Below are positions 35,962 to 45,355 of a DNA stretch of 64,000 nucleotides, piece after piece. Source of the DNA: an uncultured Prevotellaceae bacterium (lineage in GTDB: Bacteria > Bacteroidota > Bacteroidia > Bacteroidales > Bacteroidaceae). The position numbers and the translations under genes are program-made. The DNA lies in NCBI GenBank assembly GCA_900316585.1, contig ONDM01000010.1, forward strand, positions 1-64,000, written 5' to 3'. Every line of letters begins with the position of its first letter. Position 1 is the stretch's first letter. Under the pieces are notes generated by a model. The model was given only the letters and a program-made list of their open reading frames with translations. It was not told the DNA's origin and searched no databases.

Positions 35962-37353
35962 CTATTCCTTTATCTTGAATTCAAAGGTGAATGGTGCTTC
36001 TTTTGTTGAAGGTTTCCAAGCACCTTCTTTTTCACCGTTAGGATTTCCGAACTTGCAGAAGTTGGTCCATGCGGTTACCATTTCCTCGCTCAGTTGGTGG
36101 TCAGCTTCGGTGAAAGGTCTCCAGCTGCGGTCCAGTGTATTGAAGACATACCAGAGTTCGCTGCTGTGGAATGCACCCTCCAAACTCTTCCTACCATCGG
36201 TTGGCAATGGACGGTTGAAGAGGTAGCAGTAAGTAGGTTGATTAGAAAGGGAATCGCGTACGGCTGCAAATTTAATCTGCTGCTCACTCATGTCCATCAT
36301 ATCGTTGGATGTGTATCCCAGCATATATGGAATGTCTGCAATGTCCTTATTGTAGGTTGCTGTAGCGAAATCTTCTGTCAGAACCTGTCCGTCGGTATGT
36401 GGTGCAAGCATCAGGAATTTGTGTTTCTCAGCCATGTACTTGCCTACTAAACCCATTAGGTCTGTTGCAGGAGCAGCACGCATTTCCTCCAAAGTCTTGT
36501 AACCACCCATATCCATAATTTCCTTGCCTTCTGCATCATATCCTTCCTGGTTGGTACCTTGGGTTGGGATGAATTCACCAAGTCCACCTGCACTTTGAAT
36601 GATGGCTTTTTTCATAAGGTTTCTGCTAAGTGGTGAGATGACCAGATTTCTGATACTGCCTCCACCTGCACTTTGGCCAAAGATTGTGATATTCTCAGGG
36701 TCACCACCGAACTGTGCAATGTTGTTTTTCACCCATTTCAACGCTGCAATCTGGTCGTAGAGACCATAGTTGCCAGAGATGCCGTTGTTTTCTGCAGAAA
36801 GTTCAGGATGACTGAGGAATCCGAAAATACCCAAGCGATAGTTGATGGTTACTAGGATTACACCTTTCTTGGCCCATGCCTCACCATCCATGGTGATTTC
36901 ATGACCCCATCCAGCAGAATAGGCTCCACCATGTACCCACATAGCTACAGGAAGAGATGCCTTGTCATCACCAGCTACGTTCTCAGGAGTCCATACATTC
37001 AGGAAGAGACAGTCCTCAGAGAATGCAGGATCTTCAGCATAGAACTCTGTTCCATAGACACCGTCATTAGGATCATGAGCACTTTGCATGGCAGCATTTC
37101 CGAACTGGTCTGCTACTTTCACACCTTCCCATGCCACAACTGGCTGAGGCTTTTTCCAACGCAGATCACCTACTGGTGCTGCTGCATAAGGAATACCCTT
37201 ATAGATAAGTACGGTAGAATCGGCATTCATTACGCCTTGAATTTGTCCACCCTCGATGGAAAGAACTGGATTCACCTCTTTCTGTGGAGCTGGCTGTGAA
37301 CAAGAGTAGGTCAGAAGTGCTGCACCTACGAATAAGAAAAATAACTTTTTCAT
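35962..37353 (-). CDS. Type-B carboxylesterase
   Basis: 463 residues, lipoprotein-like signal (LLTYSCSQPAP, Cys18). The carboxylesterase type-B fold is clear: GIPYAAAPVGDLRWKKPQP, EDCLFLNVWTPE, oxyanion region WVHGGAYSAGWG and nucleophile elbow GQSAGGGS. These enzymes hydrolyse carboxylic esters; next to a GH3 gene and an HTCS, removal of ester side groups from plant glycans is plausible but unproven. Shorter at the C terminus than eukaryotic members, as usual for bacteria. It follows GH3 by 19 nt. Confidence 0.9.
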   Translation of the reverse strand: MKKLFFLFVGAALLTYSCSQPAPQKEVNPVLSIEGGQIQGVMNADSTVLIYKGIPYAAAPVGDLRWKKPQPVVAWEGVKVADQFGNAAMQSAHDPNDGVYGTEFYAEDPAFSEDCLFLNVWTPENVAGDDKASLPVAMWVHGGAYSAGWGHEITMDGEAWAKKGVILVTINYRLGIFGFLSHPELSAENNGISGNYGLYDQIAALKWVKNNIAQFGGDPENITIFGQSAGGGSIRNLVISPLSRNLMKKAIIQSAGGLGEFIPTQGTNQEGYDAEGKEIMDMGGYKTLEEMRAAPATDLMGLVGKYMAEKHKFLMLAPHTDGQVLTEDFATATYNKDIADIPYMLGYTSNDMMDMSEQQIKFAAVRDSLSNQPTYCYLFNRPLPTDGRKSLEGAFHSSELWYVFNTLDRSWRPFTEADHQLSEEMVTAWTNFCKFGNPNGEKEGAWKPSTKEAPFTFEFKIKE

Positions 37354-37372
37354 GTTTTTTATTTATTTATTA

Positions 37373-39718
37373 TTATTTGTTCTTTAATTCATTGATTGTG
37401 ATACCTGGCTTCAGCACGTTTCTTACGGACTTGGTCCACTGTTTGCCGACTTTGCCTTTCAGCTGTGCCTTGATGTCTGCTACAGATGCTCCAATCATAA
37501 AGTTGTAGGTACCCTTGTCGGTTTCCCACTGGCTCTTCTGGGTATTGAATGAAGCTAAATCCTTAACGGAAACAGTCATGGTCAAAGTCTCGGATTCCCC
37601 TGGTTTCAAGGTCTTGGTCTTTGCAAAACTCTTCAGTTCCTTCTTTGGCTTATCCAGTTTGCCCTTTGGTGCAGCTACATAGAGCTGAACGGACTCTTTT
37701 CCTTCGTATTTTCCAGTGTTCTTCACCTTAACACTTACAGTGAAGCTGTCACCATTGTTCTGAATAGCAGCATCGGAGTACTCAAATGTGGTATAGCTCA
37801 AGCCAAAGCCGAATGGGTAAGATACATCCACACCGAAGGTATCGAAATAACGGTAGCCTACATAGATGCCTTCCTCATAAATCGTATAGTCCTTGTTTCT
37901 CTCACCGTCGTAGGCCATCTTGTCCTTGCGCTCAAAACCTGCAGCACCACCCATCATACCTGAAACTTGTGCTTCTTCTTCCTTGATAGGATAGTTCTTT
38001 GAAGAAGGATAGTCCATCAGGTCTTTTGCAAAGGTGATGGTTAGTTTGCCGGAAGGAGTAACCTTGCCTTTCAGCACGTCGGTCACCCAGTTGCCCAGTT
38101 GCTCACCACCCTGATAGATACAAAGGATGGCATCAGGAATTTTTTTCCAGGATTCCACTTCTATAGGACCAGGGATGTTCAGAATAACCACAGCTTTCTT
38201 TCCAGCTGCGTGATAAGCCTCAGTCACGTCCTTTACCAGCTGCTTTTCGCTATCGGTAAGGTAGAATGCCTGTCTGGTACGGTCATTACCTTCACCAGAT
38301 ACATGACCCAGGACAATCAGTGCGATATCGTTCTCAGCAGTCTGTACCTTATATTCTTCTGCAGTGAAGAGTTTTTCCTTGTCTTCTTCTGGGTCTTTTT
38401 GCTGATTTCCGAATGGGAAAGGAGCAGCTGCAGCTTTCTTTGGATATTGCTTCAGAAGGGCGCGGTCTACCTTGTATCCTGCCAAGCGAAGACCTTCAAC
38501 CAGAGAGATGCAATAGTTACCAGTATTGCTCTCATACCAGCCAATACCACCAGGGATTACTTCATATCCTGTCTTTCCATAGATAGCCACATTCTTCACA
38601 TCCTTAGAGAAAGGAAGAGCCTCGTTGTCATTCTTCAGAAGGATGGCACCTTCTGCTGCTGAAGTTCTTGCCATGGCACGGTGAGCAGTCAAATCAGGAC
38701 GATTAGTGAACTTGTAGTTCTTGTAGGAGAAACATTTTACCACCAGTTCCAGAATGCGGTGAACATTCTTGTCTAGTACAGCCTCATCCAGTGTACCATT
38801 CTTCACAGCTGCTATAATAGCTTGTGCAGCTTCTTCGTTTCCTGGCTCCAGCAGGTCATTGCCGGCAATCATCTGCTGTACTGGGTGAACACCGCCACCC
38901 CAGTCTGTCATAACCATACCTTTGTATCCCCAGTCGCCACGGAGAACATCCTCCAGCAGTTCCTTGCTCTCAGAGGTCCAGTCGCCGTTCAGACCATTGT
39001 AAGAAGTCATTACGGTCCAAGGTTCACACTTGTTGATAGCCACCTCGAAAGTCTTCAGATAAAGTTCACGCAGGGCACGTTGGCTCACAATGGAGTTCAC
39101 GGCATTACGGTTGGTTTCCTGGTTGTTTGCTGCAAAATGCTTTACAGAAGCGCCAACACCTACAGACTGTACACCTGAAGTGAAAGCACCTGCCAGAATA
39201 CCGCCCAGCAGTGGGTCTTCAGAATAGTACTCGTGTGTACGACCGCCCATTGGGTTACGCAGTAGGTTGAATGAAGGGCCCAGCATGACATCCACGCCAT
39301 AGTCACGGCATTCTTCAGCTATATCTTGTGCCACTTCATAGATAACCTGAGGGTCCCAGGAACTACCTAAAAGAAGTGGAACAGGAACGGCAGTAGTGTA
39401 ATAGTGATGATTGTCATACTCACGGGTTTCATTGATACGGAGGCCTAATGGTCCGTCACCAAAATAGAGTGCAGGAATACCCAGACGAGGAATGTCATAA
39501 GATCCTCCAGGAGCACCAGGAATGTCTCTTTCATTGCGACAAGAAGCATCACCTCCCCAGAATACTCCGATACCGTTCACCATGTGTGCTTTCTCTTCAA
39601 GAGTCATGGCTGCCACCACCTCATCAATATTGTTGGCATTCAGTTTGACGTCTTTCTGAGCATGTACAGCACTGAGGCTCAGTCCAAGTCCAAGAACTAG
39701 TGTAAAGATTTTCTTCAT
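37373..39718 (-). CDS. Glycoside hydrolase family 3 (beta-glucosidase/xylosidase type)
   Basis: 781 residues, signal peptide to about residue 20. The N-terminal (beta/alpha)8 domain has KHFAANNQE and the nucleophile Asp272 in MVMTDWGG. A second alpha/beta sandwich domain follows, then a C-terminal fibronectin-III-like domain (GKESVQLYV, KELKSFAKT). It removes terminal beta-linked sugars from oligosaccharides, probably in the periplasm. The sugar specificity cannot be read safely. No PA14 insert is seen. First gene of an operon with the carboxylesterase; -7 promoter element at 39770-39777. Confidence 0.93.
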   Translation of the reverse strand: MKKIFTLVLGLGLSLSAVHAQKDVKLNANNIDEVVAAMTLEEKAHMVNGIGVFWGGDASCRNERDIPGAPGGSYDIPRLGIPALYFGDGPLGLRINETREYDNHHYYTTAVPVPLLLGSSWDPQVIYEVAQDIAEECRDYGVDVMLGPSFNLLRNPMGGRTHEYYSEDPLLGGILAGAFTSGVQSVGVGASVKHFAANNQETNRNAVNSIVSQRALRELYLKTFEVAINKCEPWTVMTSYNGLNGDWTSESKELLEDVLRGDWGYKGMVMTDWGGGVHPVQQMIAGNDLLEPGNEEAAQAIIAAVKNGTLDEAVLDKNVHRILELVVKCFSYKNYKFTNRPDLTAHRAMARTSAAEGAILLKNDNEALPFSKDVKNVAIYGKTGYEVIPGGIGWYESNTGNYCISLVEGLRLAGYKVDRALLKQYPKKAAAAPFPFGNQQKDPEEDKEKLFTAEEYKVQTAENDIALIVLGHVSGEGNDRTRQAFYLTDSEKQLVKDVTEAYHAAGKKAVVILNIPGPIEVESWKKIPDAILCIYQGGEQLGNWVTDVLKGKVTPSGKLTITFAKDLMDYPSSKNYPIKEEEAQVSGMMGGAAGFERKDKMAYDGERNKDYTIYEEGIYVGYRYFDTFGVDVSYPFGFGLSYTTFEYSDAAIQNNGDSFTVSVKVKNTGKYEGKESVQLYVAAPKGKLDKPKKELKSFAKTKTLKPGESETLTMTVSVKDLASFNTQKSQWETDKGTYNFMIGASVADIKAQLKGKVGKQWTKSVRNVLKPGITINELKNK

Positions 39719-39769
39719 GATATTTATGTTAAAGTGTTATATGTTATTCAGTTTTTGAATTTTGTAATG

Positions 39770-39777
39770 CAAAGGTA
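39770..39777 (-). promoter_or_regulatory. -7 element upstream of the GH3 gene
   Basis: TACCTTTG on the minus strand, 52 nt before the ATG. The -33 box is weak, as expected for an activator-dependent promoter; HTCS control is inference. Confidence 0.5.
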
Positions 39778-39906
39778 TCTTTGTTTTAAAGTAAGTTGTT
39801 CATCAATCTCCAAAAATCTTTTATCATTTTTCTCAATTCTTACTTTTTTCTGATTTTCAGCAGAGAAATAGTTATCAGAAATTGAAATCCTTATCATTTT
39901 TTGAAT

Positions 39907-39950
39907 AGAAAGAAGAAAAGCTCAGTTCACCTGGAACTAAGCTTCTTTCT
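39907..39950 (-). terminator. Long hairpin after the outer-membrane barrel gene
   Basis: AGAAAGAAG (39908-39916) pairs with CTTCTTTCT (39942-39950), with an inner GTTC/GAAC stem; a T-containing tract follows on the minus strand. Confidence 0.6.
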
Positions 39951-39986
39951 ATTATATAAAAATTTTTGAACGGCTAGCAAAATGGA

Positions 39987-42599
39987 TTAGTAGGAGAAAC
40001 TAACCTTCAGCAGAATCTGTCTAGGACGGAGCAGATAGATATCATCATATTGGTTCACTCCATCCAGGGTGCGCAGTACGTACTGATGGCTGTTGGTCAG
40101 GTTATAGCAGTCTAGATCCAGGTTCAGGTTTTTCCCTGCTTTGTACCTGGCAGTCATATTCAGCAGGGTGAAACGTTTGTAGTGCGATGGTTCCAGTTGG
40201 TTCATGGAAAGTTCAGCATCGGTCATGACTACGAATTTCTTGCTGAGGTTAAAGGAGAAAGTACCTTGTAGTCTGTGAAGCCAGATGGTATTTCTGGTAC
40301 GGATGTGGCTGAATACACTCATTCCATTTAGACTGACACCCAGCCATGCCAGGGGTTTCATGTCCCAATGCAGCATGACGTTTCCTCCTTCTACACTCCG
40401 GTGCCCCACTTTACCTGCCTGGTAATAATCTATACCGTACTTATTGTAACCCAAGGTGAGATTCACGTTCGACCTCCAGAAATTAAATAGTTTGTTCACA
40501 TTTAGAGTCCCCATGAACTGCTCCCTGGTATTATCCTTGGGAAAATAGACATGTACCAGTGTGGTTCCTAGGAAATCGTATCCGCTCAGCAGGTTAGATT
40601 TCTGGTGTATATAAATTAAGGACAGTCTGGAGAAGAGTTCCAGGTAGGGGTTTCTATAGTCTACAGAAAAGGTTCCCTGCTTTCTTTCGTTCACGTTTAG
40701 GTCTTGAGCCCCTTGCTGCAGGTTGGTACTGTTGGTTAGGTAGAAAGCACTAGAATACCTCTCCCAGTTTTGGGGAGCACGGGAATAATTCCCCCTGAGT
40801 GAGAGCAAAAGACGTCTTACAGGTCTCCAACTGAAAGACACACTAGGTTTCAGGGAGATATAGGAGAATTTTTCCTTTGCAGGAATATGACCTGAATACT
40901 TGAACCAGATACCTGATAGGGGAACGGAAGCAGAGAAACTGAATCCTTTTGAATCCATATTAGAGAAAGAATAGGAAGGGGTAAAACTCAGTTCATAGCG
41001 GTTCCCATGCCAGTCGTACCTGCCTGCCATATCCTCATAACGGTTCATGGAGCCTTTCAGTTCCGATTCCTGTTTGTCCAGTCCCATCGTAGCCCCGTAG
41101 TTCAGGGTTAGCAGATGGTAACCCCAGCCTAGGGGTTGGCTCAGTTCATTGGTGATGTAAAAGCGCTCACGATTGCGGTCTTGATTCAAGTAGGCACCAT
41201 CGGCTTCTGTGAAGACTGCATCTTCTGGCTGACGCTGGTAGCCTATCAGCGATTTGTACGTGTAATTTGTCTTCCCGGCCGACCAGGTATAATCTACCTT
41301 GTTTTCTACTTTAGCATAAGGGGTATGGAACTTTTCGTGGAACACATCGGTACCAGAGAGGTCAGTCCTGCTGGTATTCCAGAATCCATCCAGGGTGAGT
41401 TTTTCATCCAGATACCTGTTCTCTGCATTCCGGGTAAAGTCTATCTGTGCATTTCCCTGCTTGCCGTGTTGGGTAAGGTCATGTATTCTGGATACTACCA
41501 GTTGGTTATCTTCGTTTACTCCATAGATTGTGTTCGACTCGTGCTGAGTGTTATCTTTCTCATCCCTGTAGAAGAGGTTAAATTTTAGTTGGTCTACATC
41601 CCCTAGCTTCAGGAGCCTATTGTAAGTACCTAAGAAAGAGGTATTGAAATGCGTGTAGTCTTCCACAGCTTGTGGAGCAGTACCCAGGGTGGGGGTCAAG
41701 AGGGAAGAAGGAGTTCCTTCCAGTTCTGCTGTAATGGATGACAGAGACTCCGATAAATCCATGGTTTCATTTTGAAGCAACTGCCCAGTGTTATTAGCTT
41801 TCAGTGTTAGCATGCGCTGCCCCTTATCGCTCACCATGAGGCCCACAATATCTGCCATTCCTTTCAGTTCATCGGTAGAAGCACCGGCTCCCAGTGTGGC
41901 TTTGCCTACTGGTTTTAGTTTCACATCCTTTTTCAGTTTGATGTTCATGGCAGCCCTGTCTGTGCTTACCTTTCCTTTGAGCACTCGCTTATCCTGATGG
42001 TTTTCTAGCACCTGCACGTTCTGTACCATGTCCGTAGGAATGCTGTTGGTGGCTATGGAGTAGCGTCCATCCAGCATATCCATTCCTTCTATATAGAATT
42101 TGCTGATGTTCTTACCCATGTACCGTATGGTACCTGCTGCAGACACTTCTATTCCAGGCAGACGCTTGATAACGTCGATGATGTGGTCATCGCCCTCTTG
42201 CTTTATGGCATTCACGTTATAGCTGATGGTGTCTCCATAAGCCTCTATCTTAGGCTGCCTCACTATTACCTCTTTCAGTTTAATGGCATCGGGCTCCAGC
42301 TGTATATCTGCTGTTTGAGAAACATTTCGGAAAGTACGTTGTACGGTTTTATACCCCATGAGTTTATAGGCCACATAAACCGTATCACCTGTCATCTTGA
42401 AGGTGAGGTTATATTTACCCTGGTCGTCAGAGAACCCATAGCCATATACGCGAGCTCCCTTCTTGTCGGTAGCTGTAACTACCACATCGGCTACTGCAGA
42501 AGATTCACCTTTCTGGGTAATTCTTCCTTGTATACTGACCTGTGCCCAGCTAGTTAGGGTTCCACAGAGAAAGAGCAGGGTAAATAATAATTTTTTCAT
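39987..42599 (-). CDS. Outer-membrane beta-barrel protein with carboxypeptidase-like regulatory domain
   Basis: 870 residues, signal peptide to about residue 19 (TSWAQ). CarboxypepD_reg-like domain (about 20-105: VSIQGRITQKGESSAVADV, GYKTVQRTF), a plug-like segment (about 110-210: VIDVIKRLPGIEVSAAGTI, KFYIEGMDMLDG), then a barrel ending in an aromatic (LLKVSFSY). It resembles TonB-dependent receptors but is the smaller type that Bacteroidetes commonly pair with GLPGLI proteins. Cargo not known. Thirteen nt after the GLPGLI gene, so one operon. Confidence 0.85.
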   Translation of the reverse strand: MKKLLFTLLFLCGTLTSWAQVSIQGRITQKGESSAVADVVVTATDKKGARVYGYGFSDDQGKYNLTFKMTGDTVYVAYKLMGYKTVQRTFRNVSQTADIQLEPDAIKLKEVIVRQPKIEAYGDTISYNVNAIKQEGDDHIIDVIKRLPGIEVSAAGTIRYMGKNISKFYIEGMDMLDGRYSIATNSIPTDMVQNVQVLENHQDKRVLKGKVSTDRAAMNIKLKKDVKLKPVGKATLGAGASTDELKGMADIVGLMVSDKGQRMLTLKANNTGQLLQNETMDLSESLSSITAELEGTPSSLLTPTLGTAPQAVEDYTHFNTSFLGTYNRLLKLGDVDQLKFNLFYRDEKDNTQHESNTIYGVNEDNQLVVSRIHDLTQHGKQGNAQIDFTRNAENRYLDEKLTLDGFWNTSRTDLSGTDVFHEKFHTPYAKVENKVDYTWSAGKTNYTYKSLIGYQRQPEDAVFTEADGAYLNQDRNRERFYITNELSQPLGWGYHLLTLNYGATMGLDKQESELKGSMNRYEDMAGRYDWHGNRYELSFTPSYSFSNMDSKGFSFSASVPLSGIWFKYSGHIPAKEKFSYISLKPSVSFSWRPVRRLLLSLRGNYSRAPQNWERYSSAFYLTNSTNLQQGAQDLNVNERKQGTFSVDYRNPYLELFSRLSLIYIHQKSNLLSGYDFLGTTLVHVYFPKDNTREQFMGTLNVNKLFNFWRSNVNLTLGYNKYGIDYYQAGKVGHRSVEGGNVMLHWDMKPLAWLGVSLNGMSVFSHIRTRNTIWLHRLQGTFSFNLSKKFVVMTDAELSMNQLEPSHYKRFTLLNMTARYKAGKNLNLDLDCYNLTNSHQYVLRTLDGVNQYDDIYLLRPRQILLKVSFSY

Positions 42600-42612
42600 T
42601 CCATTAAATGTA

Positions 42613-43491
42613 TTAATAAAACTCCATAGGATTATAGGGCCTCATGTTCATAGCAGATTGGGTCCGGGTCATATTGGTAACAACTCCTGATGAAATGATT
42701 TGGTTTATTCCATTTACCACATAATTCTCTCGTACCTTCAGAAAACGTTCCCTTGTAGTCTTTAGCGGCTCTTTGTAATTAGTAGGCATAGGTGCAGTGA
42801 TTTGCTGTATTCTTATGGCTGTATAGAAAAACTCTCCGCGTGCATCTTCTGCCTTGAGAATCAGCCCTGGCAGTCCGCACAGTTTCCAAGGCCCGTCACT
42901 CACTGGAATTTCCATGGTAAACCAAACCTTCCATGTCCTTCCTGCATAATTTCCTACAGCCATCATGCATGGATGTTCTAGTATAGTCTGGGTAGAGTCT
43001 GGCACTATTTCCCATTGAAAATCCGGAAATTCTTGAGTGTATACCCAATGATCCATAAAGGTTCTATTCAAGTAAGTAATTTTCCGTTTATCAGGATGGT
43101 TTTTCCAAACTTCAGAAGATGCTTCATCTTTTCCTGGCATAGATTCCCATGCAGCTTTCTGTTCTTTAATCCTGATTTTCCCATTCACTTCCCTGGAAGC
43201 ATAGGCAGAATCCATAAGGAATGCATCTATTTTACTAAATAGCGATTTTCCACTCTTAGCTATGTGAAGGGCATAGGTACTTGTAGAAAAATTATCTCTA
43301 GCTAATGTATCGGGCATGGCACGTCTTTTATACTGGACACGCATGATGCTGAAATCAAGAGTGTCCCTAAATCTCCCATCTAAGAAAAAGGTATCCGGAA
43401 GATTAGGATATTCTATAGGGTATGTGCCATACTGAGCATATAATGGTAGAGATGCAACCACTAATAATATAATGTTTAGGAGTCTTAACAT
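42613..43491 (-). CDS. GLPGLI-family protein
   Basis: 292 residues with a signal peptide (LPLYAQ, about residue 20). The defining motif reads CGLPGLILKAED near residue 218. The family is Bacteroidetes-specific, exported, of unknown function and usually adjacent to an outer-membrane barrel gene, as here. Its last 74 codons and stop have a second, degenerate copy at 43690-43911. Confidence 0.92.
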   Translation of the reverse strand: MLRLLNIILLVVASLPLYAQYGTYPIEYPNLPDTFFLDGRFRDTLDFSIMRVQYKRRAMPDTLARDNFSTSTYALHIAKSGKSLFSKIDAFLMDSAYASREVNGKIRIKEQKAAWESMPGKDEASSEVWKNHPDKRKITYLNRTFMDHWVYTQEFPDFQWEIVPDSTQTILEHPCMMAVGNYAGRTWKVWFTMEIPVSDGPWKLCGLPGLILKAEDARGEFFYTAIRIQQITAPMPTNYKEPLKTTRERFLKVRENYVVNGINQIISSGVVTNMTRTQSAMNMRPYNPMEFY

Positions 43492-43684
43492 AAGTTCATA
43501 ATGAATAAAATAAAAGTGATTATTAGAAATGTTAGATAAACAATTTTCATTTGCAAATATACAATAAATTGACAGAATAAAATACTTTAAATGAAAAAAT
43601 TATCAGATTTGTTAAAAATTCAAGTTTTTAATGATAAAATGTAAATTATTTTTTTTGTCATTTTGATATTATTTTTTAGAACTT

Positions 43685-43912
43685 TTCTTCTAATAAAACT
43701 CCATAGGATTATAGGGCCTCATATTCGAAGCAGATTGAGAGCGTTTCAATGTGGGGACAAATCCTGATGCTATAATTCGGTTTATGCCATTTACCGCATT
43801 GTCCTCTGCCACCTTAAGAAAACGTTCCCTTGTGGTTTTGAATGGTTCTTTATATTTAGTAGGCATAGGTGCAGTGATTTGCTGTATTCCTATGGCTGTA
43901 TAGAAAAACTCC
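43685..43912 (-). pseudogene. Duplicated 3' fragment of the GLPGLI gene
   Basis: From FFYTAI to MRPYNPMEFY this stretch matches the C-terminal 74 residues of the intact gene at 42613-43491 (for example QQITAPMPTKYKEP against QQITAPMPTNYKEP), with scattered substitutions and the same stop. Similarity ends sharply at about 43911, after which the frame runs into unrelated AT-rich DNA. The GLPGLI motif and signal peptide are missing. It is a partial tandem duplication or the remnant of a deleted paralogue. The flanking stretches 43492-43684 and 43913-44026 are AT-rich and hold no gene I can see. Confidence 0.85.
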
Positions 43913-44026
43913 AATATAATTGTCAGCAAAATGAAAATAAATTGTTTGTATCTTTTGCAGATATAATAAATAGTAAAATACAGATTACCTTAGTTTATTA
44001 ATTTAGCAGAATCCACACAAATAGGG

Positions 44027-44058
44027 ATTGTGAGATAAAAAAGTTTATTGTAATTTTG
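44027..44058 (+). promoter_or_regulatory. Promoter of the M28 peptidase gene
   Basis: ATTG (44027-44030), 20 nt, TAATTTTG (44051-44058); -33 has one mismatch. The ATG follows at 44087. Confidence 0.6.
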
Positions 44059-44086
44059 CAGCCAAGAAATAAATGAAGTGATATTT

Positions 44087-45355
44087 ATGAGTAAAAAATA
44101 CGTTTTATTGTCTTTAGTCTTTGCATTTGCCCTGCAGGTTTATGCCCAGAGGCAGGATGAAATGAAAAAGACTGTGGCATTTCTGGCCTCCCAAGAGCTG
44201 GGTGGCAGATTTCCCGGTACAGCAGGCGATACCCTTGCCTCTGAATTTATCTTGGAACGGCTTCGGGGGCTGAGGCTGAAACCCGTGTTGAAAGGGAAGA
44301 AGAAAAAGGCCTACTATCATGACTTTACCTATGGAAAGGAAGAGGAGCGGACTACACATAATATCCTAGCTGTTCTACCTGGAAAAGACAAGCAGCTGAA
44401 GAACGAGTACATCGTAGTAGGTTCACATTACGACCATCTGGGCATGGGAGGAAAGGGCTCCGGTTCTCGTCGTCCTGATACACTTGCCGTTCATCCGGGT
44501 GCCGATGATAATGCCAGTGGCGATGCAGTGGTTCTGGAACTGGCAAGGCACTTTAAAAAGGTGCGTTCACCTCGAAGTATCATCTTCGCCTTCTTCGGTG
44601 CAGAGGAGCAGGGACTGGTGGGCTCCAAGTATTTTGTGGAATGGATGAAAACTGAGGATAAAAACCGAAAGAACCTTCCTTCTGACATCAAAGGAATAGT
44701 AGCTATGGTGAACCTGGATATGGTGGGGCGTATGCGTGATGATGCCATGAGTGTGGCTGGCACAGGAACCAGTAGCAGCTTCAAGGCTTTGGCAGAAAAT
44801 GTGGGTAAGCAGACGAACCTGAAAATATCCTGCACTGCCGATGGCTACGGGGCTAGCGACCAGGCATCGTTCGTGGCTGCAGATATTCCAGTGCTCTTCC
44901 TCACCACAGGTGGTCACATGGAGTATCACACTCCTTTCGATAAACCTCATACGCTGAATTACGATGGCATGCAGCAGACACTGGACTATGCCAAGGAACT
45001 CATCTCCCAGTTGGCAGAAATGCCTCAGAGACCGGATTATATCAATGTGCCCAGCACCGTGAGCATGAGCCATACCAAGTTTAAGGTAACCCTGGGGCTG
45101 ATGCCCGATGTGATGGGTGCAAGCAGTATTCCGGGGCTTAGGGCCGACATCGTGGTAGCTGGAAAGCCCGCACATAAGGCAGGTATAAGAAGTGGAGACG
45201 TCATTCAGGAGATAAACGGCATGCCCGTGAAAGACATCAATGAATATATGGAGTGCCTGTCTAAGCTCCAGGCTGGAACCATCATTCCTGTGAAAGTGCT
45301 CCGAAACGGAGAGACCATCGTATTTCAAGTGGAACTAAATCCTGCTGAAAAATGA
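44087..45355 (+). CDS. M28-family zinc peptidase with C-terminal PDZ domain
   Basis: 422 residues from the ATG at 44087 (a GTG at 44078 would add three). Signal peptide to about AYAQ. Metal-binding motifs of M28 aminopeptidases are present: GSHYDHLG, GADDNASG, GAEEQGLVGS, and a late His in MEYHTPFDK. A PDZ domain (about 330-420: GLRADIVVAGKPAHKAGIRSGDVI) ends the protein. M28 enzymes trim N-terminal residues from peptides; the PDZ suggests substrate docking. Acts in the periplasm. Overlaps the next gene by 4 nt (ATGA). Confidence 0.92.
   Translation: MSKKYVLLSLVFAFALQVYAQRQDEMKKTVAFLASQELGGRFPGTAGDTLASEFILERLRGLRLKPVLKGKKKKAYYHDFTYGKEEERTTHNILAVLPGKDKQLKNEYIVVGSHYDHLGMGGKGSGSRRPDTLAVHPGADDNASGDAVVLELARHFKKVRSPRSIIFAFFGAEEQGLVGSKYFVEWMKTEDKNRKNLPSDIKGIVAMVNLDMVGRMRDDAMSVAGTGTSSSFKALAENVGKQTNLKISCTADGYGASDQASFVAADIPVLFLTTGGHMEYHTPFDKPHTLNYDGMQQTLDYAKELISQLAEMPQRPDYINVPSTVSMSHTKFKVTLGLMPDVMGASSIPGLRADIVVAGKPAHKAGIRSGDVIQEINGMPVKDINEYMECLSKLQAGTIIPVKVLRNGETIVFQVELNPAEK

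Noticed and set aside
39987..42599. A third SusC
   Set aside because: At 870 residues, with a short plug, a GLPGLI partner and no SusD, it belongs to the smaller barrel group rather than SusC.
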